A stretch of 64,000 nt of DNA from Selenomonadaceae bacterium (GCA_017515635.1 JAFWFO010000021.1:1-64000), one strand, 5' to 3'. Positions 16,737-26,437 are shown, numbered from the stretch's first letter. Translations and numbers: made by a program. Notes: a model not told the origin generated them from the letters alone.

Positions 16737-17069
16737 TCACTTGAAATAACTGTACGCACTTGCCGCCGCAATTTGATTTTGTGATGCGACGGAAACATAA
16801 TTGCTTTCCCAAGTCGTCGGTTTCGTGTCTTGAGTGGCGGACTCCACGTAGTCATCGTCCCGTTGCATGATCTGTTCAATTTTGTCGGTTACGACCGCGA
16901 ATGCCCGCTCAGTGGCTTCTTTAAATCCGCTCATTCCGAGCATTTCGGGATGAGCTTTATTCATTCTTTCGGCCACTGCGATTTTGCCGATTGTGACGGC
17001 CTTGTCATTGAGTTGCCTGAACGTCACAAAATGTCCGGCGTCCGTGCTGCCTACGCTTTGAATCGTCAT
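16737..17069 (-). CDS. Small cytoplasmic protein of unknown function
   Basis: 110 aa. The start is the ATG at 17069, 6 nt after GAGGGGA. It begins MTIQSVGSTDAGHFVTF; a central helical part (about residues 25-75) contains AVAERMNKAHPEMLG and KEATERAFAVVTDKIEQIM; the tail is rich in Ser, Gln and Ala. No signal peptide, no cysteine. The pattern of short N-terminus, helix and polar tail recalls small motility- or secretion-associated proteins, but I do not recognise a family. Monocistronic with its own terminator. Confidence 0.6.
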   Translation of the reverse strand: MTIQSVGSTDAGHFVTFRQLNDKAVTIGKIAVAERMNKAHPEMLGMSGFKEATERAFAVVTDKIEQIMQRDDDYVESATQDTKPTTWESNYVSVASQNQIAAASAYSYFK

Positions 17070-17216
17070 GATAATCCCCTCGCTTCCCTGAAAAATTCCC
17101 GTCCTGTTGACTGTTTTATCGCAGTATATCATAAGGAATTTTGCTTTACAACCGCAGACGAAAAATTTTCGGCGACTAATGAAACTTTAACTGCCTGAAT
17201 TTTTGACGCGACGTGT

Positions 17217-17222
17217 TATAAT
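17217..17222 (+). promoter_or_regulatory. Extended -10 element for guaA
   Basis: TGTTATAAT lies 34 nt before the guaA start. No purine-riboswitch core is seen in the 180-bp leader region. Confidence 0.45.
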
Positions 17223-17255
17223 CTGCGCGAGAAAAATTTTTCGAGGAGTGATTTT

Positions 17256-18779
17256 ATGTCGGAGATGATTTTGGTTTTGGATTTCGGCGGGCAATACAAT
17301 CAGCTTATCGCACGCCGCGTCCGCGAAAACAACGTTTATTGCGAAGTGCACACGGGTTTAAGCATTGAAAAAATTCGTGCGCTCAATCCGTCGGGAATTA
17401 TTTTGACGGGCGGGCCTCAAAGTGTTTACGCCGCTGATTCGCTCTTGCCGCCGGAGGAAATTTTTTCACTCAACGTGCCGATTCTCGGAATTTGTTACGG
17501 CGCGCAGGCTATGGCGAAAATTTTGGGCGGTGAAGTCAAACCCGCGCAGGTCAGCGAATACGGCAAGACGGAAGTTGAAATTTTGAGGGCGTCGAAACTT
17601 TTCGTGAACGTCGAACAAAATTCCGTTGCGTGGATGAGCCACACCGACAGAATTTTTTCCGTGCCGGAAAATTTTCTTGTGACCGCGTCGACGGCGAATT
17701 GTCCCGTTGCCGCAATGGAAAATCCCGAAAAAAATTTCTACGCCGTGCAATTTCATCCCGAAGTTATTCACACGGTCAAGGGCAAAAAAATTTTTTCAAA
17801 CTTTGTCGACATCTGCGGTTGCAAGCGCGATTGGCGAATGAGTTCATTTGTCGCGGACAGCGTTGCCAAACTCAAAACGAAAATCGGCAACGGAAAAGTT
17901 TTGTGCGCGTTGAGCGGCGGCGTCGATTCGAGCGTTGCGGCTGTCTTGTTGAGCCGTGCCGTCGGGAAAAATTTGACGTGCGTTTTCGTCGACCACGGGC
18001 TTTTGCGCAAAAACGAAGCGGCTGAAGTTGAGGCGGCGTTCAGCAATTACGATTTGAATTTCGTCAAGATTGACGCGGGCGAAAGATTTTTGTCGAAACT
18101 GCGCGGCGTCACCGAACCCGAACGCAAGAGAAAAATTATTGGCGAAGAATTTATCCGCGTGTTCGAGGAAGTCGCTAAAAAAATCGGCGCGGTTGATTAT
18201 CTCGTCCAAGGCACGATTTATCCCGACGTTATCGAGAGCGGTCTCGGAAAATCCGCCGTCATCAAGTCACATCACAACGTTGGCGGTCTGCCCGATTTCG
18301 TCGACTTCAAAGAAATTGTCGAGCCGTTACGTTTGCTGTTCAAAGATGAAGTTCGTCAAGCCGGTCGCGAATTGGACTTGCCCGAAAATTTGGTGAGTCG
18401 TCAGCCGTTCCCCGGCCCCGGTCTCGGAATTCGGATTATCGGCGAAGTCACGGCGGAAAAAGTCAAAATCGTTCAAGACGCGGACGCCATTTATCGCGAA
18501 GAAATTTTTAAAGCCGGCGTCGACAAAAATTTGTCGCAATACTTCGCCGCGTTGACGAACATGCGATCGGTCGGCGTCATGGGCGACGGGCGTACTTACG
18601 ATTTTGCGATTGCTCTGCGTGCCGTGCAAACCGATGACTTCATGACTGCCGAGGCCGCGCAACTTCCGTGGGACGTTTTGAGCCGCGCCGCCAATCGAAT
18701 CGTCAACGAAGTCAAAGGCGTCAACCGCGTACTTTACGACTGCACCACCAAGCCGCCCGCGACGATTGAATTCGAGTGA
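17256..18779 (+). CDS. guaA: GMP synthase (glutamine-hydrolysing)
   Basis: 507 aa, typical length. Converts XMP to GMP. The class I glutamine amidotransferase domain (1-190) begins [17 protein letters not shown] and has catalytic Cys in GICYGAQAM near residue 77 and the His-Glu pair in VQFHPEV near residue 167. The ATP pyrophosphatase domain has the PP-loop [12 protein letters not shown] near residue 220. The C-terminal dimerisation domain ends in the standard KPPATIEFE (GuaA proteins end PPxTIEWE). A GAGGAG site precedes the ATG; 12 nt separate it from mqnA. Confidence 0.97.
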   Translation: MSEMILVLDFGGQYNQLIARRVRENNVYCEVHTGLSIEKIRALNPSGIILTGGPQSVYAADSLLPPEEIFSLNVPILGICYGAQAMAKILGGEVKPAQVSEYGKTEVEILRASKLFVNVEQNSVAWMSHTDRIFSVPENFLVTASTANCPVAAMENPEKNFYAVQFHPEVIHTVKGKKIFSNFVDICGCKRDWRMSSFVADSVAKLKTKIGNGKVLCALSGGVDSSVAAVLLSRAVGKNLTCVFVDHGLLRKNEAAEVEAAFSNYDLNFVKIDAGERFLSKLRGVTEPERKRKIIGEEFIRVFEEVAKKIGAVDYLVQGTIYPDVIESGLGKSAVIKSHHNVGGLPDFVDFKEIVEPLRLLFKDEVRQAGRELDLPENLVSRQPFPGPGLGIRIIGEVTAEKVKIVQDADAIYREEIFKAGVDKNLSQYFAALTNMRSVGVMGDGRTYDFAIALRAVQTDDFMTAEAAQLPWDVLSRAANRIVNEVKGVNRVLYDCTTKPPATIEFE

Positions 18780-18791
18780 CGGAGGCGCAGT

Positions 18792-19619
18792 ATGCATCCG
18801 AAAATTGGTCACATAAATTTTTTGAACGTCCTGCCGCTCAATTACGGTTATGCGCACGTCGCCCGCGATTTGGAAATTTTTTACGGCGTGCCGACATTTT
18901 TAAACGGCGAACTCAAAGCGGGACGAATCGACATCAGCAATATTTCTTCGATTGAATACGCCCGACAAAGCCGCGACTTGCTGATTCTGCCTGAAATTTG
19001 CGTCCGCGCAGATTGTGACGTTACGAGTATAATTTTGGTTTCACGACGCCCGATTGACGAACTGCGCGACGACAAAGTTATCTTGACGGAAAAATCCGCA
19101 ACCGCGCAACGTCTGCTGAAAATAATTTTGCACGAACACGGAGCCGAGCCGAATTACGAGACGCGAGCCGTTGCCGTCGACAAACCCGTTGACGAGGACG
19201 CGACCGGTGCGCTGTTGATTGGCGACGATGCGTTGAATGTTTACCTGCACCCGCCCGAAAATTTTTTCTTATATGATTTGGGCGTCGAGTGGCACAAACT
19301 CACGGGCAAGCAAATGGTTTACGCGCTTTGGGCTGTGCGGAAAAATTTCGCCGAAGAAAATCCTGACGAATTGAGAGCCGCGTACAAAAAAGTTCGTGCC
19401 GCGTTTGAATTCGGAATCGAACACAAAGCCGACGCGATTCAATCGGTTTTGCCGACGAAACCTTTCACGTTCGCCGAACTTGATAAATATTTGGGCAACG
19501 TCATCAAATGGAACTTGACCGCCGACGGTTTGGACGCGCTGAAAATTTATTACAGCAAGGCCGCCGCGTTGAATTTGATTGACGCCGTGCCCGAACTGAA
19601 TTTTGCCGACGTGCAATAA
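18792..19619 (+). CDS. mqnA: Chorismate dehydratase (futalosine menaquinone pathway)
   Basis: 275 aa. Makes 3-enolpyruvoylbenzoate from chorismate, the first step of the futalosine route to menaquinone. Periplasmic-binding-protein-like fold: IGHINFLNVLPLNYG at the N-terminus, the substrate motif ISNISSIEYARQS near residue 50, and VDEDATGALLIGDDAL near residue 132. GGAGGC precedes the ATG. Co-transcribed with guaA, with a terminator after it. The other mqn genes are not in the window. Confidence 0.9.
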   Translation: MHPKIGHINFLNVLPLNYGYAHVARDLEIFYGVPTFLNGELKAGRIDISNISSIEYARQSRDLLILPEICVRADCDVTSIILVSRRPIDELRDDKVILTEKSATAQRLLKIILHEHGAEPNYETRAVAVDKPVDEDATGALLIGDDALNVYLHPPENFFLYDLGVEWHKLTGKQMVYALWAVRKNFAEENPDELRAAYKKVRAAFEFGIEHKADAIQSVLPTKPFTFAELDKYLGNVIKWNLTADGLDALKIYYSKAAALNLIDAVPELNFADVQ

Positions 19620-19627
19620 AAAAATTA

Positions 19628-19654
19628 CCCGCCGAGTAGTCGACGGGTTTTTTT
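19628..19654 (+). terminator. Terminator after mqnA
   Basis: ACCCGCCGA-GTAG-TCGACGGGT stem with one mismatch, then seven T. Confidence 0.75.
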
Positions 19655-19670
19655 GTTCACGAAAAAATTT

Positions 19671-19687
19671 TTTCACTTGCGGGCACT
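19671..19687. repeat. Remnant of the GGA-hairpin element
   Basis: TTTCACTTGCGGGCACT is identical over 17 nt to 26851-26867, the right arm of hairpin 2 in the element at 26.8 kb. No other part of the element is present here. Confidence 0.5.
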
Positions 19688-19694
19688 CACGCTG

Positions 19695-21320
19695 TCATTG
19701 CTTGAAAAGTTTTCGATTCTTGTTGATGAGTTCCGCCATTAACATTTTGCCGCGCAGGTCGGGATGAATTCCGTCAATCGAAAGTTTTTCGTCCATTTGC
19801 CCGCTCGCGTCGTAAAAATACGGCTCAATGTCAATGTGATATTGTTGCCGCTTGATGTATTCGTTAATCGCCACAAGTTTTGCGTGCCAATTCGGATCTG
19901 TCGGCGTGTGAAAAGCGTTTTGCAAGTTCGCGGGATTAATCGGCATGAGCGTCAGATAAATCGGGCGAATTTCGTTTTGCAGGCAGAGTCGATTTATGTT
20001 CGTCAAATCGGCGATAACGTCTTCTGCAGAAATGGACGCGTCGCGCAGGCAATTCGCGCCGGTTGAGATAATTAAATTCTTCGGCTTGAGCGGCAGAACG
20101 TCTTGCTCGAAACGTTCAAAAGTTGTGCGTGAAGTGTCGCCGCTCTTGGAAATGTTGACGACGGGGAAATCGATATAACTTTCGTAACTGTACTGCAGTG
20201 CTCGCGGAGAGTAGCTGACCGCGCCGCCGCCGTGCGAAATGCTGTCGCCGAAAACCGCCGTGTTGACGCCCTTGGTGTAGTCTTCGACGATAAATTTTTC
20301 GCTGTTAGACCAAACGCCGATCGGTTGATTATTCGCGTCCAAAGCTCGCACACGCCACCAATAAGGTCCCGCATAAGGCCGCCCGTATTCGTCGTAGCAA
20401 CTCGAAGAATCCTCGGAAATTTGTCGCCACGCGGCGTCGGGACTCGGCTCGGAATCGTTTTCGACTTTCGGCGGGTGCGTCAAAAGCTCAACTTCATACT
20501 TCGCGGCAGAATTCAGCGGAATCCAATCGAACACGTGATAAATCGGTTGCGGCAAATAATCCATGAAATCAAAATTGTTGACCAGCGGACAATTCGGCAT
20601 GGTTTTCGTTTCGTCGATGTAAATTTTTTCCGCCTTGCAGAATTCGCCAATCGGTTCATGTTTCAAACCCAGTGCCCGCGCCCGCCAGTAAAGAATTTTT
20701 TTGCCGGCGAACGGACGCAAATCAACCTGATAGCCGTTTGTGTAAATTTTCTGCGTGATGAAAAGTTGGTGCGTTCCCGAAGGAGCGATACCGCCTTCAA
20801 CGTCGGGCGGCGCGTCCAAAATTTCCAGCTCGTAACAAACGGCGTTCGGGACGGTGTGCCAAACCAAAAACGGCATCAAACTTGCGGGATTGTCTTTGTC
20901 GTAGTGATAAATGCTTACGGGATGCGGCGGCGTCGGGAAATTCGGATTTTGATAAACTTTGCTGCTGCTGAAAATTTCGTCGCCGAAAAGCCCGCGTGAC
21001 GAAATGAAATAATAAGTTTGAATCGGAGCGCGTGGCAAAATGTAGCTTGCGAAATTTGAATCTTCCTCTTTGAAAATGTGATACGGCGGCGAACCTTCGA
21101 CCAGCCCCGTCGTGCGGCTTACCGTCGTAATTTTGTATGTGCACGGGTACGGGAACGGTTGCCACGTCATCAACATATCGTCGCCCTCTTGCGCGAAAGT
21201 TACTTCGAGCGGGCGATTTTTGATTTGGAGCACGTCGGTTTTCTCGGCAATGAACAGAATCAACACGGCGAAAAATCCCGTCAGCGCGGCAAGAATTATG
21301 AACGTTGCAATTTTTTTCAT
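19695..21320 (-). CDS. Membrane-anchored SGNH/GDSL hydrolase with fibronectin-like repeats
   Basis: 541 aa. The start ATG overlaps the previous gene's stop (ATGA). Residues 5-28 form one membrane anchor; the rest is probably extracytoplasmic. Residues about 35-345 hold three repeated beta-sandwich-like units (each with a 'W-x-P-x-x-x-A-x-Y-x-x-E-I/L' strand and a 'Y/W-W-R-A/V-R-A-L' strand). The C-terminal hydrolase has SGNH blocks: FGDSISHGGG (Ser, near residue 357), KSGDTS (Gly), STGANCL (Asn) and DGIHPD (Asp-His). Likely an acyl esterase acting on envelope glycans; substrate unknown. Confidence 0.8.
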   Translation of the reverse strand: MKKIATFIILAALTGFFAVLILFIAEKTDVLQIKNRPLEVTFAQEGDDMLMTWQPFPYPCTYKITTVSRTTGLVEGSPPYHIFKEEDSNFASYILPRAPIQTYYFISSRGLFGDEIFSSSKVYQNPNFPTPPHPVSIYHYDKDNPASLMPFLVWHTVPNAVCYELEILDAPPDVEGGIAPSGTHQLFITQKIYTNGYQVDLRPFAGKKILYWRARALGLKHEPIGEFCKAEKIYIDETKTMPNCPLVNNFDFMDYLPQPIYHVFDWIPLNSAAKYEVELLTHPPKVENDSEPSPDAAWRQISEDSSSCYDEYGRPYAGPYWWRVRALDANNQPIGVWSNSEKFIVEDYTKGVNTAVFGDSISHGGGAVSYSPRALQYSYESYIDFPVVNISKSGDTSRTTFERFEQDVLPLKPKNLIISTGANCLRDASISAEDVIADLTNINRLCLQNEIRPIYLTLMPINPANLQNAFHTPTDPNWHAKLVAINEYIKRQQYHIDIEPYFYDASGQMDEKLSIDGIHPDLRGKMLMAELINKNRKLFKQ

Positions 21321-21808
21321 GGGACGACCTCGGAAATTAATTTTATCAGCGAATCAATGTTGCCGAAGCGGACGAACAAACAGATTGCAATTATCAGCGC
21401 GGCGAAAAAATATTCGCGCCACGTGCCGACTTTGAAAAGTTTCAAGCCGTGTTTGCCGTGCGGCGTGAAGACCGGAACTTTTCCGCAGAGCGCATCTTCG
21501 GCTATGTGCAACAGTGCCCCGACCAACGCATAAGTCAGCAAGTTCAGCGCAAAGTCAACCGTCGGATCCGCGTAAAAATTTTTGGCAAACTGCGCGGCGG
21601 CAATCAACGCCAAATAAATCGGCGGATAATGCGACCACGTGCGGTGACGTTTGCGCCACTTCCAATACGCGGAACTTTCTTTCGGCGGTGAGCCTTCGAC
21701 TCTGTCGGGAACGACCGCGCCAACGATTGAAGACGCCGTAAACAACGCGTCGTCCGTGACCGTGCAAACGATAAAGCCCGTAACAATCTGGTGGTTAATC
21801 CACTTCAC
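21317..21808 (-). CDS. YdjM-like inner-membrane protein (metal-dependent hydrolase-type fold)
   Basis: 163 aa. The GTG start at 21808 follows AAGGAG. Features of the YdjM/DUF457 family: an N-terminal INHQIVTGFIV helix, a PDRVE motif, KRHRTWSHYPP near residue 54, two hydrophobic helices (about 60-105), LLHIAEDALCGKVPVFTPHG near residue 98, and a final membrane helix. The conserved His and Asp residues suggest a metal site. Overlaps the SGNH hydrolase gene by 4 bp, so the two are co-translated. The minus-strand -10 is TATAAT at 21841-21846. Confidence 0.8.
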   Translation of the reverse strand: MKWINHQIVTGFIVCTVTDDALFTASSIVGAVVPDRVEGSPPKESSAYWKWRKRHRTWSHYPPIYLALIAAAQFAKNFYADPTVDFALNLLTYALVGALLHIAEDALCGKVPVFTPHGKHGLKLFKVGTWREYFFAALIIAICLFVRFGNIDSLIKLISEVVP

Positions 21809-21932
21809 AAAATTTGCTCCTTCGATTCTAATGTTGCCACATTATAAAACAGCGCGGCGGAATTTTTCAACGGGCATTTACTTCGAGGCGGCAAGCAAAT
21901 TTATTCTCACATCACAGAAAGAAGGATTAAGT

Positions 21933-23678
21933 TTGAAAAACATTCACACGGAAACTCGAACGATACAGCAACTTTTCACTGACGACAAAAATCATTTTTT
22001 GGTTCCCGATTATCAGCGGGCGTATTCTTGGACGGAAGAAGAATGCCAAACTTTATGGAACGATTTTTGCGATTTCGCCTTCCCGAACGGCGATCCGGAG
22101 GCTTTCGACAGCGACAAGGACGAATATTTTCTCGGCGTGATTGTAACTTTTTGCAACGATCGCGAGCAAGATGAAGTTATCGACGGGCAACAACGGCTTA
22201 CGACTTTGTTGCTTTTGATGCGCGCCTTTTATCATGAACTCGGCGGCGACAACGGCTATCATTCAAAGATAGTCGAAAATCTCGGCGAATGCATTTGGCA
22301 AATCGACGAATTCGGCGAATTAATCAAGTCCACGCTGAAAATCACAACGGAAATTTTGCAACATGACGCCAACGAACGGCTCAAAGAAATTCTTTTGACG
22401 GGCACAATCTCTAAAGCCGACAAAAGCAAATACGCCGTCAATTACCGTTTCTTTCAAGAGGAAATTCGGGCACTGAAAAAAGAACTCGACGAAAAGACTT
22501 TACTTTTATTGCCCGGACGAATTCTGAGCAAATGTTTTCTAACCCGAATTCGCGCCGATTCGCAAGATTTTGCTTTGCAAATGTTTTCGACGCTCAACGA
22601 TCGGGGACTCCCTCTTTCCGCAATCGACATTTTCAAAGCGACGATGTATAAATTTTACAACGCGCAAGGTGCGTCTGCTCGTGACGAATTTATAGAAAAG
22701 TGGCAGCGATTGGAGCGACGCACGGCGAAAACTTTCGGCAAAAATCACGGGCTCAGCGTCAACCCGCTTGAGTTTTTGTTCACCTGTTACTCGTACAGAG
22801 ATTATTCTTTGGCGAGCAAAAAATTGCGTCGTGCTTACGAAAAAGACAACTATGCCGTCTTGCGCGAAACGCGGACGCTTGCCGATTTGTTTGCGCTCCT
22901 GGATTTTTTCGATGACCTGCTTGAACAAAATTCGTTGCATTTTCCGTTGAAAGTTATCCGCTTGGCGCACATTCTTTTTCGGGCAAAAAACGCGTTCATT
23001 TGGCTGATTCTGGCGCATTATTTTCTGTGCGAACGAGACGACGCCAATCGACTCGACGAAAAAATTTTTGCCGAATTTCTGGAACGGTTGCTCGCGTTTA
23101 TTATTGCGCACGCCATTACAACCATCCACACGCAGGCCTTGAGGGGATACGCTTTCCGTACCCTCGCTAATTTGAAAACGCCCCCTACAAAAAAGCACAA
23201 GCATTACACTTTTGCGGCGGACGCCATAAGAAATGAAATGCGTTTCTTCGGCGTCAAGATGCAGAAAAAATTGATGATGTCGCTCGTTTTGAATTGGTGG
23301 ACTTTCCGCGACGAAAATCAACCCTTGCCGCCGATTGAGCAAAAATTTGACGTGGAGCACATTTTCCCGAAAAGTTTGGCGGAAAGTTTCGAGAGTTTTT
23401 CCAACAAAAACAGTCTGAATTTACTCGGCAACCTTGCGCTTTTGGAACACGGCAAAAACGTCAACGCCTCCGGTCATCGCTTTGCGGACAAACGGAAAGT
23501 TTATCTCGGCTACGAAAAGAGCGGACATTTTCAACGCGGAACAATGAATCTCGAACTTCAACGACTCGCGCAAACGAACAATGATTTCACCGAAGTGGAC
23601 ATAACCAAACGCAATGAGCAAATGATTGAGGAAATTCTTGCGTTCGTCGACAAGCACAATTTTTTGGCAAGCGATTAA
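21933..23678 (+). CDS. GmrSD-like type IV restriction protein (DUF262 + DUF1524)
   Basis: 581 aa. The TTG start at 21933 follows AAGAAGGA. The N-terminal DUF262 (ParB-like nucleotide-using) domain has VPDYQRAYSWTEEECQTLW, EYFLGVIV and DGQQRLTTL near residue 83. The C-terminal DUF1524 HNH domain has FDVEHIFPKSL near residue 472 and NLLGNLALL further on. This single-chain layout is that of GmrSD and related anti-phage nucleases acting on modified DNA. It is a lone gene, divergent from the YdjM gene, and its 3' side abuts a duplicated piece of hisF. Confidence 0.87.
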   Translation: MKNIHTETRTIQQLFTDDKNHFLVPDYQRAYSWTEEECQTLWNDFCDFAFPNGDPEAFDSDKDEYFLGVIVTFCNDREQDEVIDGQQRLTTLLLLMRAFYHELGGDNGYHSKIVENLGECIWQIDEFGELIKSTLKITTEILQHDANERLKEILLTGTISKADKSKYAVNYRFFQEEIRALKKELDEKTLLLLPGRILSKCFLTRIRADSQDFALQMFSTLNDRGLPLSAIDIFKATMYKFYNAQGASARDEFIEKWQRLERRTAKTFGKNHGLSVNPLEFLFTCYSYRDYSLASKKLRRAYEKDNYAVLRETRTLADLFALLDFFDDLLEQNSLHFPLKVIRLAHILFRAKNAFIWLILAHYFLCERDDANRLDEKIFAEFLERLLAFIIAHAITTIHTQALRGYAFRTLANLKTPPTKKHKHYTFAADAIRNEMRFFGVKMQKKLMMSLVLNWWTFRDENQPLPPIEQKFDVEHIFPKSLAESFESFSNKNSLNLLGNLALLEHGKNVNASGHRFADKRKVYLGYEKSGHFQRGTMNLELQRLAQTNNDFTEVDITKRNEQMIEEILAFVDKHNFLASD

Positions 23679-23786
23679 AAACGAACTTCGACGCTGCGGC
23701 CACTTTAAAAGTGGCGTAACAATTTGGCTAGCCGTTTCGTCGCCGAAAAACTTTTCGGCTGTCAAAAACGAACTTCGACGCCGCGA
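23677..23786. repeat. Direct repeat of the hisF 3' end flanking a hairpin spacer
   Basis: AAAAACGAACTTCGACGC occurs next to the GmrSD-like stop (from about 23678) and again at the end of hisF (from 23764), with the adjoining bases also similar (22 of 24). The 60-bp spacer contains two palindromes, CCACTTTAAAAGTGG and GCCGAAAA-AC-TTTTCGGC. Confidence 0.6.
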
Positions 23787-24520
23787 CTTTGCAAAAATTC
23801 TTTGACTTGCCGAATTGTATATTTGCCGTAATGAAAGACCGACGCCGCAAGTACCGCGTCAGCTTTGCCGTCGATAAGCACATCATAAAAATGTTCAAGC
23901 TCGCCCGCGCCGCCCGAAGCAATCACGGGGACATTGACCGCCTCGGAAACTGCCCGCGTCAATTCAATGTCGAAGCCGTCTTTCGTGCCGTCCGCGTCCA
24001 TGCTCGTCAACAAAATTTCGCCCGCGCCAAGAGCAACGCCGCGTTTAACCCACTCGATACAATCAAGCCCCGTGGGAGTGCGCCCGCCGTTTACGTAAAT
24101 TTCCCAGCCGTTTTCGTCGCGACGTTTGGCGTCAACCGCAAGCACGACGCATTGACTGCCGAATTTTTTCGCGCCGTCCGAAATTAATTGAGGATTTTTA
24201 ACCGCCGCGCTGTTGACGGAAATTTTATCTGCGCCCGCCGCCAACATGACGCGCATATCTTCGACCGTGCGAATTCCGCCGCCGACAGTGAACGGGATAA
24301 AAACTTGAGCCGCGCAACTTTTGGCGACTTCGACCATTGTGCCGCGACCTTCGTGCGAAGCCGTGATGTCCAAAAAAACAAGTTCGTCAGCCCGCTCGAA
24401 ATCGTAACGTTTGGCAAGTTCGACGGGATCGCCCGCGTCACGCAAGCCGACAAAATTTGTGCCTTTGACGACGCGACCGGCTTTCACGTCAAGACACGGA
24501 ATAATTCTTTTCGTCAACAT
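23762..24520 (-). CDS. hisF: Imidazole glycerol phosphate synthase subunit HisF
   Basis: 252 aa. With HisH it makes IGP and AICAR in histidine synthesis. The start is the ATG at 24520 after GGAGG, one base after the hisA stop. (beta/alpha)8 barrel: [16 protein letters not shown] with catalytic Asp, [29 protein letters not shown] with the second catalytic Asp, [10 protein letters not shown] and ASGGAG. Ends ...RGVEVRF; these last codons are duplicated 85 bp downstream. hisH is not visible here. Confidence 0.96.
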   Translation of the reverse strand: MLTKRIIPCLDVKAGRVVKGTNFVGLRDAGDPVELAKRYDFERADELVFLDITASHEGRGTMVEVAKSCAAQVFIPFTVGGGIRTVEDMRVMLAAGADKISVNSAAVKNPQLISDGAKKFGSQCVVLAVDAKRRDENGWEIYVNGGRTPTGLDCIEWVKRGVALGAGEILLTSMDADGTKDGFDIELTRAVSEAVNVPVIASGGAGELEHFYDVLIDGKADAVLAASVFHYGKYTIRQVKEFLQSRGVEVRF

Positions 24521-24521
24521 G

Positions 24522-25247
24522 TCAAGCCTCCGCAATTTCAATCGCAGATTTTAAATCAAGCGCGCCCGTGTAAATCGCTTTGCCGACAATGACGCCCGCC
24601 ACTCCGTCCGATTCGCGAGACTTCAAAGCTTTAATGTCGTCAAGCGATTTCACGCCGCCCGATGCCACAATCTGCGCACCGGAAAATTTTGCAAGGTTCG
24701 CGAAAATCCCGGCGTTCACGCCGCTCAACATGCCGTCTTTTGAAATGTCCGTGTAAATAATCGTTTGCACGCCCGCCGCAAAAATTTTTTTCGCCAGTTC
24801 GCCGACAGTGACTTGACTGGATTTTTCCCAGCCGTGAGTTGCAACGAAGCCGCCGCGAGCGTCAATGCCGACGACAATTTTATCGCCGAAACGTTTAACC
24901 GCCTCTTCGACGAGCGAAATATTTTCAACGGCAACACTACCCAAAATCACGCGACGAACGCCGAGCGACAAAAGTTTTTCCGCGTCGTCAAGCGTGCGAA
25001 TTCCGCCGCCGACTTCAATCGGGATATTTACCGCGTCAAGAATTTTTTTAATGGCGTCAAGATTTTTCGGGGAACCTGCGCGTGCACCGTCCAAGTCCAC
25101 GACGTGAAGAAACTTCGCGCCCATTGACTGCCATTTGAGCGCAGTAGCTTGCGGGTCGTCCGAGTAAACGGTTTCTTTGTCGAAGTCGCCCTGAATCAAT
25201 CGAACACATTTGCCGCCGCGTAAATCAATCGCGGGAAAAATAATCAT
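24522..25247 (-). CDS. hisA: Phosphoribosylformimino-AICAR ribotide isomerase
   Basis: 241 aa. Performs the Amadori rearrangement of ProFAR in histidine synthesis. [19 protein letters not shown] (catalytic Asp 8), [34 protein letters not shown] (second Asp) and ASGGV match the family. GGAGG precedes the ATG at 25247. Followed by hisF, one base apart. A 7-bp-periodic repeat separates it from the hydrogenase maturation genes upstream. Confidence 0.96.
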   Translation of the reverse strand: MIIFPAIDLRGGKCVRLIQGDFDKETVYSDDPQATALKWQSMGAKFLHVVDLDGARAGSPKNLDAIKKILDAVNIPIEVGGGIRTLDDAEKLLSLGVRRVILGSVAVENISLVEEAVKRFGDKIVVGIDARGGFVATHGWEKSSQVTVGELAKKIFAAGVQTIIYTDISKDGMLSGVNAGIFANLAKFSGAQIVASGGVKSLDDIKALKSRESDGVAGVIVGKAIYTGALDLKSAIEIAEA

Positions 25248-25264
25248 GATTTAACCTCCGTTGA

Positions 25265-25296
25265 TAGCTTTAAGCTTTGAGCTTTAAGCTTTAAGG
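25265..25296. repeat. 7-bp-periodic repeat (AGCTTTA type) at the end of the protease gene
   Basis: Heptads AGCTTTA, AGCTTTG, AGCTTTA, AGCTTTA, then AGG. On the minus strand the element supplies the last three codons and the stop of the hydrogenase maturation protease gene. Confidence 0.65.
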
Positions 25297-25781
25297 ATTA
25301 TGTTGAGATTCCAAGATTTTAAAATTTCGACGGCTTTGTCGGCGAACGTCGGCACGAGTTTTGACATTTGCGGCGTCAATTCCGTGCCCGCTTCCAAGCT
25401 GAACGGTTGTGCGCCAATCAATTCGACGTGCGGAATTTTTTTGCCCGTCAGCTCCAACATCGTCAACACGTCTTGAATACCGACTTCATGCGCCGAAATT
25501 TTTTGCGCGAAATGTTTTTTCAATTCGTCGTCTTGCAGGTGAAACGTCGTGCCCGCCTCAACACCGCCGTTAATCGAATCGACAATCAAAAGTTTTTGCG
25601 TGCCCGTGACGAAATGCAAAAGTTCAACGCCCAAAGTCCCGCCGTCGATAAGCGCAACATTTTCGGGGAACGTGAAATTTTTTTGCAGATACTCGACGAC
25701 ACGCACGCCGAAGCCTTCGTCGCTCAAAATCGTGTTACCGATACCGAGCACGGTAATTTCCGAAACAAAAAGACTTTCCAT
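25284..25781 (-). CDS. [NiFe]-hydrogenase maturation endopeptidase (HyaD/HybD/HycI type)
   Basis: 165 aa. Cleaves the C-terminal tail of the hydrogenase large subunit after nickel insertion. GIGNTILSDEGFGV holds the first metal ligand (the acidic pair), IDGGTLGVELL the second strand, IVDSINGG the Asp, and SAHEVGIQDVL the His ligand near residue 93. The start ATG shares a base with the hypB stop (TGATG). The last codons lie in a heptad repeat. No hydrogenase structural genes are in the window. Confidence 0.9.
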   Translation of the reverse strand: MESLFVSEITVLGIGNTILSDEGFGVRVVEYLQKNFTFPENVALIDGGTLGVELLHFVTGTQKLLIVDSINGGVEAGTTFHLQDDELKKHFAQKISAHEVGIQDVLTMLELTGKKIPHVELIGAQPFSLEAGTELTPQMSKLVPTFADKAVEILKSWNLNIILKA

Positions 25782-26437
25782 CACTTCGCCACCTTCGACA
25801 AAAGCCACGCCGTCCAATCGTCAAGTCCCGTGCCTCGCGTGCACGACGTTTCAAAAATTTTTATCGGCGGATTCAGCGTCGTCAAATCTTCCCGCGCAGA
25901 TTTCAAGTCAAAATTCGTGAACTCAAGCAGATCGATTTTGTTCAGCACGACCGCCGCCGACTCCTTGAAAATCAGCGGATATTTCAGCGGTTTGTCGTCG
26001 CCCTCGGTTATCGACAGTACCGTTGCTTTGAAATTTTCGCCGATGTCGAATTCTGCGGGACAAACCAAATTGCCGACGTTCTCGACGATTAATAAATCAA
26101 GTTCCGCCAAATTCAACGCCGCACACGCCTTTTGAATCATCGGCGCATCAAGGTGACAGCCGCCCGCCGTGTTGATTTGAATCACGTCGACGCCCGCCCG
26201 CTCGATTCGTTCGGCGTCCTTCGCGGTGAACAAGTCGCCTTCAATGACCGCGATTTTAATTTTGTCGGCAAGACGCGCCAAAGTTTTTTCAAGCAACGTG
26301 GTTTTGCCGGAGCCGGGGGAGCCAAGCAAATTCATGACGATAACGCCGCGTTCGGCGAACATTTGACGATTGAGCGCGGCAACTTCGTCGTTGGCACCCA
26401 AAATATTTTTCATCAATTTAACTTCCAGTTTAATCAC
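25781..26437 (-). CDS. hypB: Hydrogenase nickel incorporation GTPase HypB
   Basis: 218 aa. GTP-dependent nickel delivery with HypA. The start is the GTG directly after the hypA stop, giving the normal HypB N-terminus before KNILGANDEVAALNR; an ATG eight codons later is an alternative. P-loop LLGSPGSGKTTLLE near residue 31, EGDLFTAKDAER, the metal-site motif GGCHLDAPM near residue 94, ENVGNLVCPAEFD, and NKIDL (G4). No N-terminal His-rich or CxxCGC nickel-binding tail. Confidence 0.95.
   Translation of the reverse strand: MIKLEVKLMKNILGANDEVAALNRQMFAERGVIVMNLLGSPGSGKTTLLEKTLARLADKIKIAVIEGDLFTAKDAERIERAGVDVIQINTAGGCHLDAPMIQKACAALNLAELDLLIVENVGNLVCPAEFDIGENFKATVLSITEGDDKPLKYPLIFKESAAVVLNKIDLLEFTNFDLKSAREDLTTLNPPIKIFETSCTRGTGLDDWTAWLLSKVAK

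Noticed and set aside
17133..17255. Purine riboswitch before guaA
   Set aside because: The conserved three-way-junction core is absent; TATAATC is the -10 element.
21651..21932. Upstream extension of the GmrSD-like protein
   Set aside because: It overlaps the divergent YdjM gene and promoter; the TTG at 21933 has a ribosome site and starts just before the first conserved residues.
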